This document shows positions 4,337 through 5,057 of a stretch of 5,057 nt of DNA, in pieces. How positions within the stretch are numbered: position 1 is the stretch's first letter; each line of letters starts with the position of its first letter. The stretch is from the NCBI GenBank assembly GCA_023435505.1, contig JAEYRR010000166.1:1-5057 (forward strand). Reading direction: 5' to 3'. This DNA is from Bacillota bacterium. Lineage in GTDB: Bacteria; Bacillota; Clostridia; Lachnospirales; Lachnospiraceae. Made by a program: the position numbers and the translations under genes. The notes beneath the pieces are model-generated. The model was given only the letters and a program-made list of their open reading frames with translations, was not told where the DNA came from and made no database searches.

Positions 4337-5057
4337 TTGTCCATTAGAAAGCGAATTGGAGTTATGGTTTCCAACGCAACTATGAGAAATTGTTCCATGC
4401 TTGTAAAGGGAATTATTAAAAAAGCCTATTCTTTTGATTTAGATGTTTGTGTGTTTGCTACTTTTATTAGGCAGACAGAAAACACCGGATATCAAGAGGG
4501 AGAAATAAATATTTTTAACTTGCCTAATTTTGATGATTTAGACGGGCTTATTTTGCTTGGTGATTCTATACAAATTCCAGGTCTGGAAGAAGCATTAGAA
4601 GAAAAACTGATGGCGGAGTGTTCCTGTCCGGTCATAGTTTTGGACAAGGAGTCCAAGTATTTTCCATACATATCTATTAATGACGAAGTGCCCTTTGAAC
4701 AGCTGGTAGATCATCTGATTGATGTTCATGGGTATACAAAGATAAATTGTTTTACGGGATTTAAAGGCCACGTACACGCAGAAAATCGTTTACAGGGTTA
4801 TTTTAATAGCCTTACCAAGCACAATATCCCTGTGGAAAAGGAGCGTTATTCCTATGGAGATTTCTGGGTGATTGAATCTGCTGAGTATGCCCATAAGATT
4901 CTAAGGAAAGAAGTTCCATGGCCAGAGGCGGTTGTATGTGCAGCAGATTATTCTGCCATGGCAATAATTAAGGAATTAGTGAAGGCAGGAATCCGAGTAC
5001 CGGAGGATATGGCTGTAGTAGGTTATGATTCTTGTGATGAAGGAATATCCTATATAC
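4337..5057 (+). CDS. LacI-like periplasmic-binding sensor domain protein, 3' end cut by the window
   Basis: The frame is open for 240 codons from TTG 4337 to the window edge. It encodes a type I periplasmic-binding fold as found in LacI regulators: the first strand RKRIGVMVSNA (4-14), then KGIIKKAYSFDLDVCVF, DDLDGLILLGDSIQ, CPVIVLDKE, LVDHLIDVHGYTKINCFTG with ENRLQGYFNSL, PEAVVCAADYSAMAIIKEL and RVPEDMAVVGYDS (220-232). The sugar-regulator hallmarks H-L-I-x-x-H-G-Y, R-x-x-G-Y and R-V-P-E-D-x-A-V-x-G-Y-D are present. Unlike LacI regulators there is no N-terminal HTH and no signal peptide, so the domain is cytosolic. From memory, Lachnospiraceae encode such domains at the front of larger signalling proteins, often ending in GGDEF diguanylate cyclase; whether that holds here is outside the window. 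It is preceded by its own leader and a GGAGG site. Confidence 0.85.
   Translation, partial: MSIRKRIGVMVSNATMRNCSMLVKGIIKKAYSFDLDVCVFATFIRQTENTGYQEGEINIFNLPNFDDLDGLILLGDSIQIPGLEEALEEKLMAECSCPVIVLDKESKYFPYISINDEVPFEQLVDHLIDVHGYTKINCFTGFKGHVHAENRLQGYFNSLTKHNIPVEKERYSYGDFWVIESAEYAHKILRKEVPWPEAVVCAADYSAMAIIKELVKAGIRVPEDMAVVGYDSCDEGISYI

Noticed and set aside
4595..4777. 60-codon minus-strand frame
   Set aside because: It is antisense to the sensor gene, whose frame is open and motif-rich through this stretch.
4337..5057. LacI family transcription regulator
   Set aside because: No HTH is encoded before the sensor domain, and the ribosome binding site places the start directly at the first strand of the domain.

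Overview
The window looks like chromosomal DNA from a low-GC anaerobic Firmicute, most likely a Lachnospiraceae or Lachnoclostridium-type clostridium. The grounds are AT-rich DNA, strong AGGAGG ribosome binding sites, near-consensus sigma-A promoters, and protein families typical of that group (a Csp-like S8 peptidase tail, DUF3793, DUF2325, and a LacI-like sensor domain without HTH). Nothing suggests a phage, transposon or CRISPR array.

Layout. 1-169: the C-terminal end of an S8 (subtilisin-like) peptidase. 182-1088: a near-consensus promoter and an aldo/keto reductase. 1110-1140: a perfect 10-bp inverted repeat. 1164-1766: a 200-aa protein I cannot assign, ended by a strong hairpin terminator (1774-1814). 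This terminator also sits at the end of the converging cupin gene (1819-2151, minus strand). 2155-2310: a divergent regulatory region between the cupin gene and a DUF3793 gene (2311-2928). 2912-3765: a promoter lying across the end of DUF3793, an operator-like palindrome, and a GufA/ZupT-type ZIP metal transporter with its own terminator (3779-3830). 3840-4214: a second promoter and palindrome, then a DUF2325 gene. 4337-5057: the first 240 codons of a LacI-like periplasmic-binding sensor protein, starting with TTG and cut by the window edge.

The most informative signal is regulatory. The ZIP and DUF2325 genes each have a -35/-10 promoter with a 17-bp spacer. Each promoter is followed, 6 or 7 bases after the -10, by the same palindrome: AAAGTTAG, six bases, CTAAC. 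A repressor bound there would cover the transcription start of both genes. This links an uncharacterised DUF2325 protein to a metal transporter and suggests a small regulon, perhaps metal-responsive. DUF3793, whose end carries the ZIP promoter, and the cupin may belong to the same metal or redox theme, but that rests only on adjacency.

No gene-free stretch exceeds 300 bases. The intergenic regions hold the promoters, palindromes and terminators listed.
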